Below, piece by piece: positions 25,736 to 34,461 of a stretch of DNA of 64,000 nt. Every line of letters begins with the position of its first letter. Positions within the stretch are counted from its first letter, which is position 1. The DNA lies in contig NZ_JAIYEP010000001.1 of NCBI RefSeq assembly GCF_020515525.1, positions 1-64,000 on the forward strand, in the 5' to 3' direction. The notes under the pieces were generated by a model that was not told the DNA's origin, ran no database searches, and was given only the letters and a program-made list of their open reading frames with translations. The stretch is from Rhodococcus yananensis. GTDB lineage: Bacteria; Actinomycetota; Actinomycetes; Mycobacteriales; Mycobacteriaceae. Made by a program: the position numbers and the translations under genes.

Positions 25736-27645
25736 CGACCCCGCGCAAGCTCTCCTCCCGCTACGAGCTGGGTGAGATCCTCGGATTCGGTGGAATGTCC
25801 GAGGTGCACCTCGCGCGGGATCTCCGGCTGGGGCGCGACGTCGCGATCAAGGTGCTGCGCGCCGACCTGGCGCGCGACCCCACGTTCTATCTGCGGTTCC
25901 GCCGCGAGGCGCAGAACGCGGCGGCCCTGAATCATCCGGCGATCGTCGCTGTCTACGACACCGGCGAAGCCGAAACCGAATCGGGGCCGCTGCCGTACAT
26001 CGTCATGGAGTACGTGGAAGGTGACACGCTCCGCGACATCGTCCGGTCGACCGGTCCGATGTCACCGAAACGGGCGATGGAGGTCATCGCCGACGTGTGT
26101 GCGGCGCTGGACTTCAGCCACCGCAACATGATCGTGCACCGCGACGTGAAGCCCGCCAACGTCATGATCAACAAGGCGGGCGCGGTGAAGGTCATGGACT
26201 TCGGGATCGCCCGCGCGATCTCCGATGCCTCGAGCCCCATGACGCAGACCGCCGCCGTGATCGGCACCGCCCAGTACCTGTCGCCCGAGCAGGCGCGCGG
26301 CGAGCAGGTCGATGCGCGTTCGGACGTGTACTCCGTGGGATGCGTGCTCTTCGAGATTCTCACCGGAGAACCCCCGTTCAAGGGCGACTCCCCGGTCGCC
26401 GTCGCATACCAGCACGTCCGGGAGGATCCGCCGCTGCCGTCGTCGGTGAATCCGTCGGTCCCGCCGGAGCTCGACTCGGTGATCCTCAAGGCGATGGCGA
26501 AGAACCCCGCCAACCGCTACCAGTCCGCCGCGGAGATGCGCAGCGACCTCATCCGCGTACTCAGCGGGCAGCGCCCGAGTGCGCCGATGGTGATGACCGA
26601 CGAGGACCGTACGACCCTGATCGACGATGCGGACCCGAACACCGGCCGGCATCAGCGGGTCGCCGCGGCGCCCGCCGGTGGCGCGTCCGGGAACGACGAC
26701 GACTCCGGTGGCAGCGGCGCCGTCCTCAAACGTGTGCTGCTGGGTGTCGCGGCGGTCGTGGTCGTCGGCATCGTCGGTGTGTTCCTGTGGTCGCTGGGTC
26801 CCGGTTCCTCGACCGCGCAGGTGACGGTGCCCGACGTCCGCAATCTCGCCGCGGAGGCCGCCGAGACGCAACTGCAGAACGCAGGATTCCGGGTGTCCGT
26901 GCAGGACAAACCGGATGCGGTGGTGGCGGAGGGCAACGTCGTCAACACCCGACCCGTCGCCGGTTCGCAGGCCGACGAGGGATCCACCGTGACGCTCGAG
27001 GTCTCCACCGGGCCGGCGCAGGTCCAGATCCCGCGACTGACCGGAATGACTCAGGACAAGGCCGAACAGGCACTCCGCGACGTGGGTTTGCGACTCGACC
27101 CGAACGTGCAGACCGCGGCGTCCGACGCCGACGACGTCGACAAGGTCGTCGAACAGAACCCGTCGTCGGGGGCGAGCATCGAGGTCGACGGTGAGGTGAC
27201 GATCACCCTCGGTTCCGGCCCCGAACAGGTGCGGGTGCCGAACGTCGTCGGTCAGACCGAGGACGTCGCCCGCGACAACATCGAGGGCGCCGGGTTCGAG
27301 GTCGTCGTCCAGGAGATCGATTCCGGTCAGACGGCCGGCACCGTGGTGTCCACGAGCCCGGCCGGCGGCGCGAATGCCGACCAGGGCACGACCGTCACGG
27401 TCTCGGTGTCCAACGGCGACCGCATCGAGATGCCCGTACTGACGAACAGGTCGGTGTCGGAGGCGCTGTCGGCTCTCCGTGCCGCGGGCTGGACGGGTTC
27501 TGCCGCCCAGTTGGTGCAGACCCGGGAAGCGACGCTCGACGCGGGACTGGTCGGCACGGTGATCACTCAGCAGCAACCTCCGGGATCGGAGATCTCCAAG
27601 TCCGGCACCGTCACCGTCGGGGTGGGCGTACTCGGCATCCGCTGA
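25732..27645 (+). CDS. pknB: Ser/Thr protein kinase PknB with four PASTA domains
   Basis: 637 residues. Kinase domain at about 10-280 with [30 protein letters not shown] in [10 protein letters not shown], and the double-Thr activation loop [13 protein letters not shown]. The juxtamembrane linker carries TLIDD near 295, a membrane helix lies at about 338-358 ([18 protein letters not shown]), then four PASTA repeats of about 66 residues bind muropeptides or lipid II. It controls peptidoglycan synthesis and division and is dephosphorylated by PstP. Last gene of the block; a repeat-rich region with hairpins follows. Confidence 0.96.
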   Translation: MTTPRKLSSRYELGEILGFGGMSEVHLARDLRLGRDVAIKVLRADLARDPTFYLRFRREAQNAAALNHPAIVAVYDTGEAETESGPLPYIVMEYVEGDTLRDIVRSTGPMSPKRAMEVIADVCAALDFSHRNMIVHRDVKPANVMINKAGAVKVMDFGIARAISDASSPMTQTAAVIGTAQYLSPEQARGEQVDARSDVYSVGCVLFEILTGEPPFKGDSPVAVAYQHVREDPPLPSSVNPSVPPELDSVILKAMAKNPANRYQSAAEMRSDLIRVLSGQRPSAPMVMTDEDRTTLIDDADPNTGRHQRVAAAPAGGASGNDDDSGGSGAVLKRVLLGVAAVVVVGIVGVFLWSLGPGSSTAQVTVPDVRNLAAEAAETQLQNAGFRVSVQDKPDAVVAEGNVVNTRPVAGSQADEGSTVTLEVSTGPAQVQIPRLTGMTQDKAEQALRDVGLRLDPNVQTAASDADDVDKVVEQNPSSGASIEVDGEVTITLGSGPEQVRVPNVVGQTEDVARDNIEGAGFEVVVQEIDSGQTAGTVVSTSPAGGANADQGTTVTVSVSNGDRIEMPVLTNRSVSEALSALRAAGWTGSAAQLVQTREATLDAGLVGTVITQQQPPGSEISKSGTVTVGVGVLGIR

Positions 27646-27691
27646 CCTCTCCTCCGTCGGTGTGGGCGGTGTGCCCTCCTCCGTCGGGACT

Positions 27692-27744
27692 GAGCGAATG
27701 TACCGTTCGATCGATTGATCGGAGTGAGCGATACGTTCGCTCGC
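27692..27744 (+). repeat. Dispersed palindromic repeat, copy A
   Basis: Begins GAGCGAATGTACCGT and ends GATACGTTCGCTCG, which are imperfect inverted repeats of each other. The second copy is at 40523-40574 with the same 15-base left end and 14-base right end but an unrelated middle. Both are followed at once by a short hairpin with GGA loop (here ACCACC-GGA-GGTGGT). Placed between the convergent ends of pknB and the trpG-like gene. Confidence 0.7.
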
Positions 27745-27750
27745 ACCACC

Positions 27751-27837
27751 GGAGGTGGTCGGCCGCTCACACCATCGGAGGTGGTCGGCCGCTCACACCA
27801 TCGGAGGTGGTCGGCCGCTCACACCATCGGAGGTGGG
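27751..27837 (+). repeat. 26-bp tandem repeat, 3.3 copies
   Basis: Three identical 26-bp units start at 27751, 27777 and 27803, with a 9-base partial copy at 27829. Each begins GGAGGTGGTC and ends CACACCATC, so every junction forms a small hairpin (ACCATC-GGA-GGTGGT). The array runs into the stop of the minus-strand amidotransferase gene at 27838 and may act as a shared terminator between convergent genes, without a T-run. Confidence 0.9.
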
Positions 27838-28500
27838 TCAGGCGGCCCCGCCGTCGAGCGCGCGAGCCATCTCGGCCTCGAGCCGGGCGACGAGGGTTTC
27901 TGCCGGCGCCTCCCCGCACACGGCGAGCCAGTTCGCGAGCATCCGGTGTCCGCCCTGGGTGAGTACCGACTCGGGGTGGAACTGGACGCCGTGGATCGGT
28001 AGTTCGCGGTGGCGTAGCGCCATGATGATGCCGGTGTCGGTGTGCCCGGTCGGTTCGAGTTCGGCGGGCACCGTCTCCGGCAGCACCGTCAGCGAGTGGT
28101 AGCGGGTGGCGGTGAACGGGTCGGGCAGATTCGCCAGCACCCCGGTTCCGTTGTGGTGCACGACGCTGGTCTTGCCGTGCAGGAGTTCGGGGGCGCGGTC
28201 GACGGTCGCCCCGAACGCGACACCGATGGACTGGTGACCGAGGCACACCCCGAGCAGAGGTGTCCCGGACGCCGCGCATGCCTTCACCAGGTCGATGCTC
28301 GCACCGGCGCGTTCGGGGGTGCCGGGACCCGGGCTGAGCAGGATTCCGTCGAACTCGTCGACGACCTGTGCGAGAGCACCCGGACCGGTGAGACGCTCGT
28401 CGTCGTTGCGCCACACCTCGGCCCGCGTTCCGAGCTGGCCCAGATACTGCACCAGGTTGAACACGAAGCTGTCGTAGTTGTCGACGACGAGGATGCGCAT
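27838..28500 (-). CDS. trpG: Anthranilate/aminodeoxychorismate synthase component II (glutamine amidotransferase)
   Basis: 220 residues, class I glutamine amidotransferase. N-terminus MRILVVDNYDSFVFNLVQYL; oxyanion motif LSPGPGTP; nucleophile Cys in LLGVCLGHQSIG; catalytic His and Glu in GVQFHPESVLT. It supplies ammonia from glutamine to a chorismate-using synthase (TrpE or PabB). The position matches M. tuberculosis trpG (Rv0013) beside pknB, where it may serve both tryptophan and folate synthesis; no partner gene is in the window. Start ATG 28500 chosen from homology. Confidence 0.92.
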   Translation of the reverse strand: MRILVVDNYDSFVFNLVQYLGQLGTRAEVWRNDDERLTGPGALAQVVDEFDGILLSPGPGTPERAGASIDLVKACAASGTPLLGVCLGHQSIGVAFGATVDRAPELLHGKTSVVHHNGTGVLANLPDPFTATRYHSLTVLPETVPAELEPTGHTDTGIIMALRHRELPIHGVQFHPESVLTQGGHRMLANWLAVCGEAPAETLVARLEAEMARALDGGAA

Positions 28501-28543
28501 GGAGGCAGCGTACCCGCCGGTCCCGGCCCGATCCGGGTACCGG

Positions 28544-29269
28544 TCACCGAGCGGACGCACCTCCGGTGTACGCGGGGACGGTCAGGTCGGTGCCCGGCTG
28601 CTGGGTGAACCCCAGCCCGTACCGGCTCGCGTACTGCTTGTACACGCGGATGCCGGGCTCGGCGTCCAGCGCGGCGATGATGCGGGCGGGATCCCCGAGC
28701 GCGGTGACGACGTACGGCGGCGAATAGGTGCGGCCGTGCAGCAGCAGGGTGTTACCGATACAGCGCGGCGCGGACGTCGCGACGATCCGCTGATCCTGCA
28801 TCGACACCGCCTCGGCGCCGCCCGACCACACCGCGTTGAGGACGCTCTGCACGTCCTGCTGGTGCACGACGAGATCATCGGGCGACGCATCCGACGGATA
28901 CCGTCCGTCGGCGCCGCGCGGGGCGTCCGTGAGGGTGATCGTCACCCCCGGACCGCGCCGCGCGGTCAGTCCCGCGGGATCCTCGAGAGCCTCGAGTTCG
29001 GCGAGCACTCCGGCGACGTCGTCGTCGGTTGCAGCGGTGTGATCCTGCAGTTCCGACACGTCGGCGCTCAACGAGTCGCGGGTGGCGGCGAGTCCGTCCG
29101 CTTCCGCCTGAGCAGCGCGCACGAGGTCGGACAGGCGCGGGGAGTCCCCGACCCGCAGTTCGTCACCGTGGGATGCCCCGCGGGTGGTACCGAGGAGCAG
29201 TCCCGCGACGAGACAGACGGCGAGCGTCGCGGAACCCCAGGCCACGCGACGGAACGTCCAGGTCGACAC
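28544..29269 (-). CDS. DUF881 family membrane-anchored protein
   Basis: 241 residues. A single N-terminal membrane helix (about 7-27) is followed by a coiled-coil-like region (LRVGDSPRLSDLVRAAQAEADGLAATRD onward) and the DUF881 domain (GPGVTITLTDAPRG, VVHQQDVQSVLNAVWSGGAEA, YVVTALGDPARI). Equivalent to M. tuberculosis Rv0012 next to crgA; related to YlxW/YlxX division-cluster proteins. Start GTG 29269 has GGAGGTTCGCC ahead of it; longer starts run into the crgA promoter. Function unknown, probably envelope or division. Confidence 0.9.
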   Translation of the reverse strand: MSTWTFRRVAWGSATLAVCLVAGLLLGTTRGASHGDELRVGDSPRLSDLVRAAQAEADGLAATRDSLSADVSELQDHTAATDDDVAGVLAELEALEDPAGLTARRGPGVTITLTDAPRGADGRYPSDASPDDLVVHQQDVQSVLNAVWSGGAEAVSMQDQRIVATSAPRCIGNTLLLHGRTYSPPYVVTALGDPARIIAALDAEPGIRVYKQYASRYGLGFTQQPGTDLTVPAYTGGASAR

Positions 29270-29396
29270 GGCGAACCTCCGGTGCGGCTTCTGCGTTAGC
29301 GTGTACGGAACAGCGTGTGTGCACAGACATGCACAGGTAGATGCCCAACCTACTCCGTCCGCCCCCGGGAGTGCGGAGTCGTACGAGCGAGGAACC

Positions 29397-29660
29397 ATGC
29401 CCAAGTCGAAGGTACGGAAGAAGACCGATCACGCGGCGAGGCCCGTGAGCCGGACACCGGTGAAGGTCAAGGCTGCACCGTCGAGCACCGCGTACGTGAC
29501 GGTGATGTTGGCCCTGATGGTCCTGGGTCTTCTGTGGCTGGTGGTGTACTACCTGGCTGCGGAACAGATCTCGTGGATGAACTCGCTCGGCGCCTACAAC
29601 TTCCTGATCGGTTTCGGGTTCATGGTCGCCGGACTGATCATGACCATGAAATGGCGCTGA
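29397..29660 (+). CDS. crgA: Cell division protein CrgA
   Basis: 87 residues, typical length. A basic cytoplasmic N-terminus (PKSKVRKK) precedes two membrane helices (about 31-53, AYVTVMLALMVLGLLWLVVYY; and 65-84, YNFLIGFGFMVAGLIMTM) joined by the conserved short loop AAEQISWMNSLGA. In mycobacteria CrgA helps recruit FtsI/PBPs and CwsA at the septum. Divergent from the DUF881 gene; RBS GAGGAACC before ATG. Confidence 0.95.
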   Translation: MPKSKVRKKTDHAARPVSRTPVKVKAAPSSTAYVTVMLALMVLGLLWLVVYYLAAEQISWMNSLGAYNFLIGFGFMVAGLIMTMKWR

Positions 29661-29705
29661 CCACGTCACCCCTCGTGGATTACACACCTGTGATTCATCC
29701 CCACC

Positions 29706-29726
29706 TGTGGACAACCCTGTGCACAA
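29706..29726 (+). promoter_or_regulatory. Pair of DnaA-box-like sites
   Basis: TGTGGACAA at 29706-29714 (reverse of TTGTCCACA, the actinobacterial consensus) and TGTGCACAA at 29718-29726 lie 3 bases apart, just after crgA and 17 bases before the PH-domain gene. They are about 28 kb from oriC. They could be DnaA titration or DnaA-dependent promoter control sites. Confidence 0.45.
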
Positions 29727-29742
29727 CCCGACGGGCGGGCGC

Positions 29743-30186
29743 ATGAGCGACACTGCAGCTCGGTGGTCGACGCGGCCCGCGGCGCTCGGCGCACTCGCCG
29801 CAGGCGGCGGTGTTCTGCTCGTCGCCGCGGTTGCCGCCGTGCCCGACGCGGTGGGTCGGGCACTGGTCGGCGCCGCCGGGTTGCTGGCCCTGGCGATGGC
29901 CGCCTTCGCAGCCCGGCAACGTCCCCGACTGGAGGTTCTCCCCGGCGACACCGGGATCGCCGCGACCCGGCTGACCGGTCGACGCGAGTACCCGCGCAGC
30001 GCACTGACCCGCGTGCGGATCGTGCAGTATCCGCGGCTGGGTCGTCGCGTCCCGATGCTCGAGATCGACGTCGTCGACCCCTCCACCGGCAGCGAAGGGC
30101 TGCTGATCTTCGGGCGCTGGGAGTTGGGTACCGACCCGCGTGACGTCTTCGACGTGCTCGCCGCCCGTGGCCTGGTGCCGGAGTAA
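29743..30186 (+). CDS. PH-domain membrane protein (Rv0010c-like)
   Basis: 147 residues. Two hydrophobic helices (about 13-32 and 35-53) precede a cytoplasmic bacterial PH-like domain (about 62-145) with LEVLPGDTGIAATRLTGRREYPRSAL and FGRWELGTDPRDVFDVL. Same position and length class as M. tuberculosis Rv0010c between crgA and ppiA. Function unknown. ATG 29743 chosen; an upstream GTG would include the DnaA-box-like DNA. Its stop is 5 bases from the convergent rhomboid gene. Confidence 0.85.
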   Translation: MSDTAARWSTRPAALGALAAGGGVLLVAAVAAVPDAVGRALVGAAGLLALAMAAFAARQRPRLEVLPGDTGIAATRLTGRREYPRSALTRVRIVQYPRLGRRVPMLEIDVVDPSTGSEGLLIFGRWELGTDPRDVFDVLAARGLVPE

Positions 30187-30191
30187 CCAGG

Positions 30192-31106
30192 TCACACGCT
30201 CGGCTGCAGCACCGAGAGCGTGACGAGGGCCAGGGTCACCGCGGTGACCACGCCGAACGCGACCCACCCGGTCCGGACGATCCGGTCGCGGTCCCGTCCC
30301 GCGCCGAGCAGCTGCGGCCCGTACAGGAATGCGGCGGTCGCGGCGGCACCGGCTGCCAGCCCGCCGAGGTGCCCCGCGAGCGAGATGCCGGGGATGGTGA
30401 GGCTGATGAACACGTTCAGTGCGATCACGACGAGCACCGGGGTGGGGCTGCGACGCAGCCGCAGCAGGATCACCGTCTGGGCGCCGAGGAGACCGAACAC
30501 CGCGCCGGACGCACCGGCGGTGAGGGCCTCGGTCTGCAGGAACATCACGGCCGTCGACCCGCCGAGGATCGACACGAGATACACACCGAGGTAGCGGAGC
30601 CGGCCGAGAACGATCTCGGTGTCGCGGCCGATGATCCACAACGCGAACATGTTCACGGCGAGGTGCATGAGACCGAAGTGGAGGAATCCGCTGCCGAGCA
30701 ACCTGACGTATTCGCCGCCGTACACGATGTACGGCGGATACAGTCCCCAGTCCACGAACAACTGCGACGACCGCTCGTTGTTCAGGACGCTGCCGGACTG
30801 CATCGCGGTGATCGCGAAGACCAGCACGTTCAGCGCGAGCAGCACATAGGTGACGATCGGCGTCGGCCGGTCGGTGCGCACCGGCGCACCGGCGACGGTG
30901 CGGGCGGTGGGAACACTGCGATGCCCCTGCGCGACACAGTCGACACATTGGTGCCCGACCGAAGCCGGTTGCAGGCATTCGGTGCAGAAGGGTCGTCCGC
31001 ACCGGGTGCAGGACAGCAGGGTGGGACGGTCGGGATGACGGACGCACCGCGGCTGGGGCGGGAGGCCGCCCCCCTCGGCCGAAGCGCCCCAGCCGGGGTT
31101 GTTCAT
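30192..31106 (-). CDS. Rhomboid family intramembrane serine protease
   Basis: 304 residues. The N-terminus carries a B-box-type zinc-binding segment (CVRHPDRPTLLSCTRCGRPFCTECL, residues about 21-45, plus QCVDC). The rhomboid domain has about 6-7 membrane helices, with nucleophile Ser in GASGAVFGLLGA, His in SLAGHLGGLAAG, and the upstream HLAVNMFALWIIG helix. It cleaves membrane proteins within the bilayer; targets unknown. It follows ppiA on the same strand with 8 bases between them. Confidence 0.93.
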   Translation of the reverse strand: MNNPGWGASAEGGGLPPQPRCVRHPDRPTLLSCTRCGRPFCTECLQPASVGHQCVDCVAQGHRSVPTARTVAGAPVRTDRPTPIVTYVLLALNVLVFAITAMQSGSVLNNERSSQLFVDWGLYPPYIVYGGEYVRLLGSGFLHFGLMHLAVNMFALWIIGRDTEIVLGRLRYLGVYLVSILGGSTAVMFLQTEALTAGASGAVFGLLGAQTVILLRLRRSPTPVLVVIALNVFISLTIPGISLAGHLGGLAAGAAATAAFLYGPQLLGAGRDRDRIVRTGWVAFGVVTAVTLALVTLSVLQPSV

Positions 31107-31114
31107 GAAATCTC

Positions 31115-31642
31115 TCAGGCGATGGTGATGCTGTTGATGACCACGTCGTCGACCGGACGGTCGCCGCGATCGGTGGAGGTGGTGGCGATGGCGTCGACGA
31201 CCTTCTGCGAGGCGGGGTCGACGACCTCACCGAAGATGGTGTGCCGTCGATTCAGGTGCGGGGTGGGGCCGACCGTGATGAAGAACTGCGAGCCGTTGGT
31301 GCCCGGGCCGGCGTTCGCCATCGCCAGCAGGTAGCCGCGGTCGAACTGCAGTTCGGGATGGAACTCGTCGCCGAACTGGTAGCCCGGGCCACCACGTCCG
31401 GTGCCGGTGGGGTCGCCACCCTGGATCATGAAGCCGTCGATGACGCGGTGAAAGATCGCGCCGTCGTAGAACGGGCCGCTCTTCTCACCCTTGGCGTTGG
31501 CCGTCTTGTATTCCTTGGAACCGTCCGCGAGGCCGACGAAGTTCTCGACGGTCTTCGGCGCGTGGTTGCCGAACAGCGCGATGACGATGTCGCCGCGGTT
31601 GGTGTGCAGGGTTGCGGTAGCTGTCTGAAGCGGTGAAGTCAC
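31115..31642 (-). CDS. ppiA: Peptidyl-prolyl cis-trans isomerase A (cyclophilin)
   Basis: 175 residues, the length of mycobacterial PpiA. Cyclophilin core with FHRVIDGFMIQGGDPTGTGRGGPGY (catalytic Arg in FHRV), GYLLAMANAGPGTNGSQFFIT and the active-site Trp position occupied by His in TPHLNRRHTIFG, common in this subgroup. It speeds folding at proline peptide bonds in the cytoplasm. GTG 31642 is preceded by GGGGGA. Divergent from cwsA, as in M. tuberculosis. Confidence 0.93.
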   Translation of the reverse strand: MTSPLQTATATLHTNRGDIVIALFGNHAPKTVENFVGLADGSKEYKTANAKGEKSGPFYDGAIFHRVIDGFMIQGGDPTGTGRGGPGYQFGDEFHPELQFDRGYLLAMANAGPGTNGSQFFITVGPTPHLNRRHTIFGEVVDPASQKVVDAIATTSTDRGDRPVDDVVINSITIA

Positions 31643-31723
31643 TCCCCCATGGTGCCATCCCCGGATGTTCCGGACGTCACGGTCCATCCACTCACACCCG
31701 GCGCGTGTGGCACTGTAGGGCGT

Positions 31724-32272
31724 ATGACGAGTGTGAGCGAGTCCCGACCCGACAGTGCCGCGGCAGACCTCGTACATCCGATCGACGACACCAGCAGCCT
31801 CGGCGGTGCGCTGCGCGTCGCCGGTGAGGGCGCGGTCGCGCTCGCGCAGGGTTCGACGGCGGCCGGCCTGTTCGTCGCCCGCAAGGGCATCGACGTCACG
31901 AAGGATCTCGCCGCGCGGGCACGTCGGGCCCGGCAGGAAGCCGCCCAACGGGCGCGCGACGAGGTGGTTCCGCTGCTCGAGGACGCCGTTTCCGCATCGA
32001 AATCGAAGGCGGTGTCCAAGTCCGAGGCGGTGTCGAAATCGAAGGCGGTGACGAAGGCGAAGTCGCTGTCGAAAGCGGCGAAGTCCGAGGGTGAGAAGCC
32101 GCGCCGCAAGGGCCGTACGACGCTGATCGTCGCCGGCGCCATCGGTGCCGTCGCCCTCGGCGGTCTCGTGTTCTCCCGCAGTCGGCGCAGTTCGCACCCG
32201 CCGGTCGCGGCGGAACCCCCGCGCGTGCAGCCGCGGCCGGTGGCTGCGGAGGACGTGCCCGCCGAGAGCTGA
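31724..32272 (+). CDS. cwsA: Cell wall synthesis protein CwsA-like
   Basis: 182 residues. The N-terminal half has a conserved helix (GALRVAGEGAVALAQGSTAAG, then ARKGIDVTKDLAARARRARQ). A striking Lys/Ser/Ala repeat (KSKAVSKSEAVSKSKAV) covers about 90-118, followed by basic residues, one membrane helix (about 134-152, LIVAGAIGAVALGGLVF) and a Pro/Arg tail. The order ppiA-cwsA next to the tRNA genes matches Rv0008c-Rv0009. CwsA interacts with CrgA and Wag31 in pole and septum control. The repeat region is the part least like the mycobacterial protein. Confidence 0.8.
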   Translation: MTSVSESRPDSAAADLVHPIDDTSSLGGALRVAGEGAVALAQGSTAAGLFVARKGIDVTKDLAARARRARQEAAQRARDEVVPLLEDAVSASKSKAVSKSEAVSKSKAVTKAKSLSKAAKSEGEKPRRKGRTTLIVAGAIGAVALGGLVFSRSRRSSHPPVAAEPPRVQPRPVAAEDVPAES

Positions 32273-32400
32273 GTCGGAACCGGACCGTTACCCGCGACCG
32301 CCGCGGGTTACCGCCCGGTATCGATCGTCGGTTCCGGTGGTCGACATCACCGAACATGGGGATACTCGCCGGTAGGACCACCTTCCGGGGAGGGATACCC

Positions 32401-34350
32401 ATGGCGCGATCCACTCGTGTCACCGAACAACGTGTCACCGAAGAACAGGCGCGCGCACTCGCCGAGGAATCACGTGAACGTGACTGGACGAAGCCGTCGT
32501 TCGCGAAGGAACTGTTCCTCGGACGCCTGACGCTCGATCTCGTGCACCCGTTCCCGCGACCCACACCCGACGAGGACGCGCACACCGAACAGTTCCTCAC
32601 GTCGCTGCGCGCGGCGTGCACGGAGATGGACGGCGAACGCATCGAACGGGACGCGCGGATCCCCGACGAATACGTCGCTCGTCTCGCCGAACTCGGCTGC
32701 TTCGGCATGAAGATTCCCGACGAATACGGCGGGCTCGGACTCTCCCAGGTCGCCTACAATCGGGCGTTGACGCTGGTCGCGAGCGTGCACGCGAGCCTCG
32801 GCGCACTGCTGTCCGCACACCAGTCCATCGGTGTGCCCGAACCCCTCGCACTCGCCGGCACCCCCGAACAGAAGGCCGCCTTCCTGCCGCGATGCGCGCG
32901 CGGCGCGATTTCGGCGTTTCTGCTCACCGAGCCCGACGTGGGCTCCGATCCGGCGCGGCTGGCGGCCACCGCCACGCCCGTCGACGACGGCACCGCCTAC
33001 GAACTCGACGGGGTCAAACTGTGGACCACCAACGGGGTGATCGCCGAGTTGCTCGTCGTCATGGCCCGTGTTCCCCGCAGCGAGGGACATCGGGGTGGGA
33101 TCTCGGCGTTCGTCGTCGAGGCCGATTCGCCCGGCATCACCGTCGAGCACCGCAATGCGTTCATGGGGTTGCGGGGAATCGAGAACGGCGTCACCCGTCT
33201 CGACCGGGTTCGGGTGCCGCGCGAGAACCTGATCGGCGGCGAGGGCGACGGTCTGAAGATCGCGCTGACCACCCTCAACGCGGGTCGTCTCGCGATTCCC
33301 GCGATGTGTGCGGGCGCCGGGAAATGGGCGTTGAAGATCTCCCGCGAATGGTCGACGGAACGCGTGCAGTGGGGCCGGCCGGTCGGCGAGCACGAGGCGG
33401 TGGCCGCGAAGATCGCGTTCATCGCCGCCACCACGTACGCGCTCGACTCCATCGTCGAACTGTCCGGGCGGATGGCCGACGAACACCGCAACGACATCCG
33501 GATCGAAGCGGCCCTGGCGAAGCTGTGGGCCAGCGAGATGGGTTGCCGGATCGCCGACGAACTCGTCCAGATCCGGGGTGGTCGCGGGTACGAGACCGCG
33601 GAATCCCTTGCGGCGCGCGGGGAACGAGCGGTACCCACCGAGCGACTGATGCGGGATCTGCGGATCAACCGCATCTTCGAGGGGTCCAGCGAGATCATGC
33701 GACTGCTCATCGCGCGCGAGGCGGTCGACGCGCACCTGCGGGCCGCCGGGGACCTCGCGGATCCGAAGGCGAGCACCGAGGCGAAGGCCAGGGCCGCCGC
33801 GAAGGCCGGCGGCTTCTACGCGAAGTGGCTGCCCAAGCTCGTCGCCGGAAAAGGACAGATCCCTCACTCGTATTCCGAGTTCGGTCCGCTCGCACCGCAT
33901 CTGCGTTACGTCGAGCGCAGCAGCCGACGACTGGCACGATGCACCTTCTACGGCATGGCACGGTGGCAGGCCGGACTCGAGAAGCGGCAGAACTTCCTCG
34001 GCCGCATCGTCGACATCGGCGCCGAACTGTTCGCGATGTCGGCGTCCTGCGTGCGAGCGGAACGGCAACGCGCCGACAGTCATCCCGGCGCGGACGGTGC
34101 CCGCGAACTGGCCGATGCCTTCTGTCGGCAGTCACGCGCAAGGGTCGACGCGCTCTTCGATGCGCTGTGGGACAACACCGACGATCCCGATCGGCGTATC
34201 GCCCACGATGTTCTCGGGTCACGGTACACCTGGCTCGAGAACGGAGTGCTCGACCCCAGCGACGGGACGGGACCGTGGATCGCCGAGTGGGAGTCGGGGC
34301 CGTCGCCGCACGAGAACGTCGCGCGGCATCTGCCGGTCGGATCATCCTGA
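32401..34350 (+). CDS. Acyl-CoA dehydrogenase family protein
   Basis: 649 residues, longer than the usual 380-400 and similar to VLCAD-type enzymes with a C-terminal helical extension. Signatures: LLTEPDVGSDPA (FAD site), WTTNGVIAELLVVMARV, MGLRGIENG, ERVQWGRPVGEHEAV and the catalytic-base region INRIFEGSSEIMRLLIAREA. It introduces the first double bond in fatty acyl-CoA oxidation. ATG 32401 has GGGGAGGGAT upstream, better than the ATG at 32356. Monocistronic, ending in a tandem repeat and a strong hairpin. Confidence 0.92.
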   Translation: MARSTRVTEQRVTEEQARALAEESRERDWTKPSFAKELFLGRLTLDLVHPFPRPTPDEDAHTEQFLTSLRAACTEMDGERIERDARIPDEYVARLAELGCFGMKIPDEYGGLGLSQVAYNRALTLVASVHASLGALLSAHQSIGVPEPLALAGTPEQKAAFLPRCARGAISAFLLTEPDVGSDPARLAATATPVDDGTAYELDGVKLWTTNGVIAELLVVMARVPRSEGHRGGISAFVVEADSPGITVEHRNAFMGLRGIENGVTRLDRVRVPRENLIGGEGDGLKIALTTLNAGRLAIPAMCAGAGKWALKISREWSTERVQWGRPVGEHEAVAAKIAFIAATTYALDSIVELSGRMADEHRNDIRIEAALAKLWASEMGCRIADELVQIRGGRGYETAESLAARGERAVPTERLMRDLRINRIFEGSSEIMRLLIAREAVDAHLRAAGDLADPKASTEAKARAAAKAGGFYAKWLPKLVAGKGQIPHSYSEFGPLAPHLRYVERSSRRLARCTFYGMARWQAGLEKRQNFLGRIVDIGAELFAMSASCVRAERQRADSHPGADGARELADAFCRQSRARVDALFDALWDNTDDPDRRIAHDVLGSRYTWLENGVLDPSDGTGPWIAEWESGPSPHENVARHLPVGSS

Positions 34351-34359
34351 CCCCGAACA

Positions 34360-34405
34360 GATCCGGAACAGCCATGGATCCGGAACAGCCATGGATCCGG
34401 AACAG
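34360..34405 (+). repeat. 17-bp tandem repeat, 2.7 copies
   Basis: GATCCGGAACAGCCATG repeats at 34360-34376 and 34377-34393, then a 12-base partial copy at 34394-34405. It begins 9 bases after the dehydrogenase stop codon and runs straight into the terminator hairpin. Looks like slippage-type expansion in untranslated DNA. Confidence 0.9.
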
Positions 34406-34443
34406 ATCAGGTCCCGCGCCCGATTCGGGCGCGGGACCTGATC
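34405..34443. terminator. Bidirectional hairpin between convergent genes
   Basis: A perfect inverted repeat of 19 bases on each side of a single central base (GATCAGGTCCCGCGCCCGA then its complement). It lies between the stop codons of the acyl-CoA dehydrogenase (plus) and lipase (minus). There is no T-run on either side, so it may act as an I-shaped intrinsic terminator or mRNA-stabilising hairpin, common in actinobacteria. Confidence 0.8.
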
Positions 34444-34461
34444 GTCACCGAGGCCTGCCGG

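Noticed and set aside
27751-27837. CRISPR-like array
   Set aside because: The 26-bp units are directly adjacent with no spacers, and no cas genes are present; it is a simple tandem repeat.
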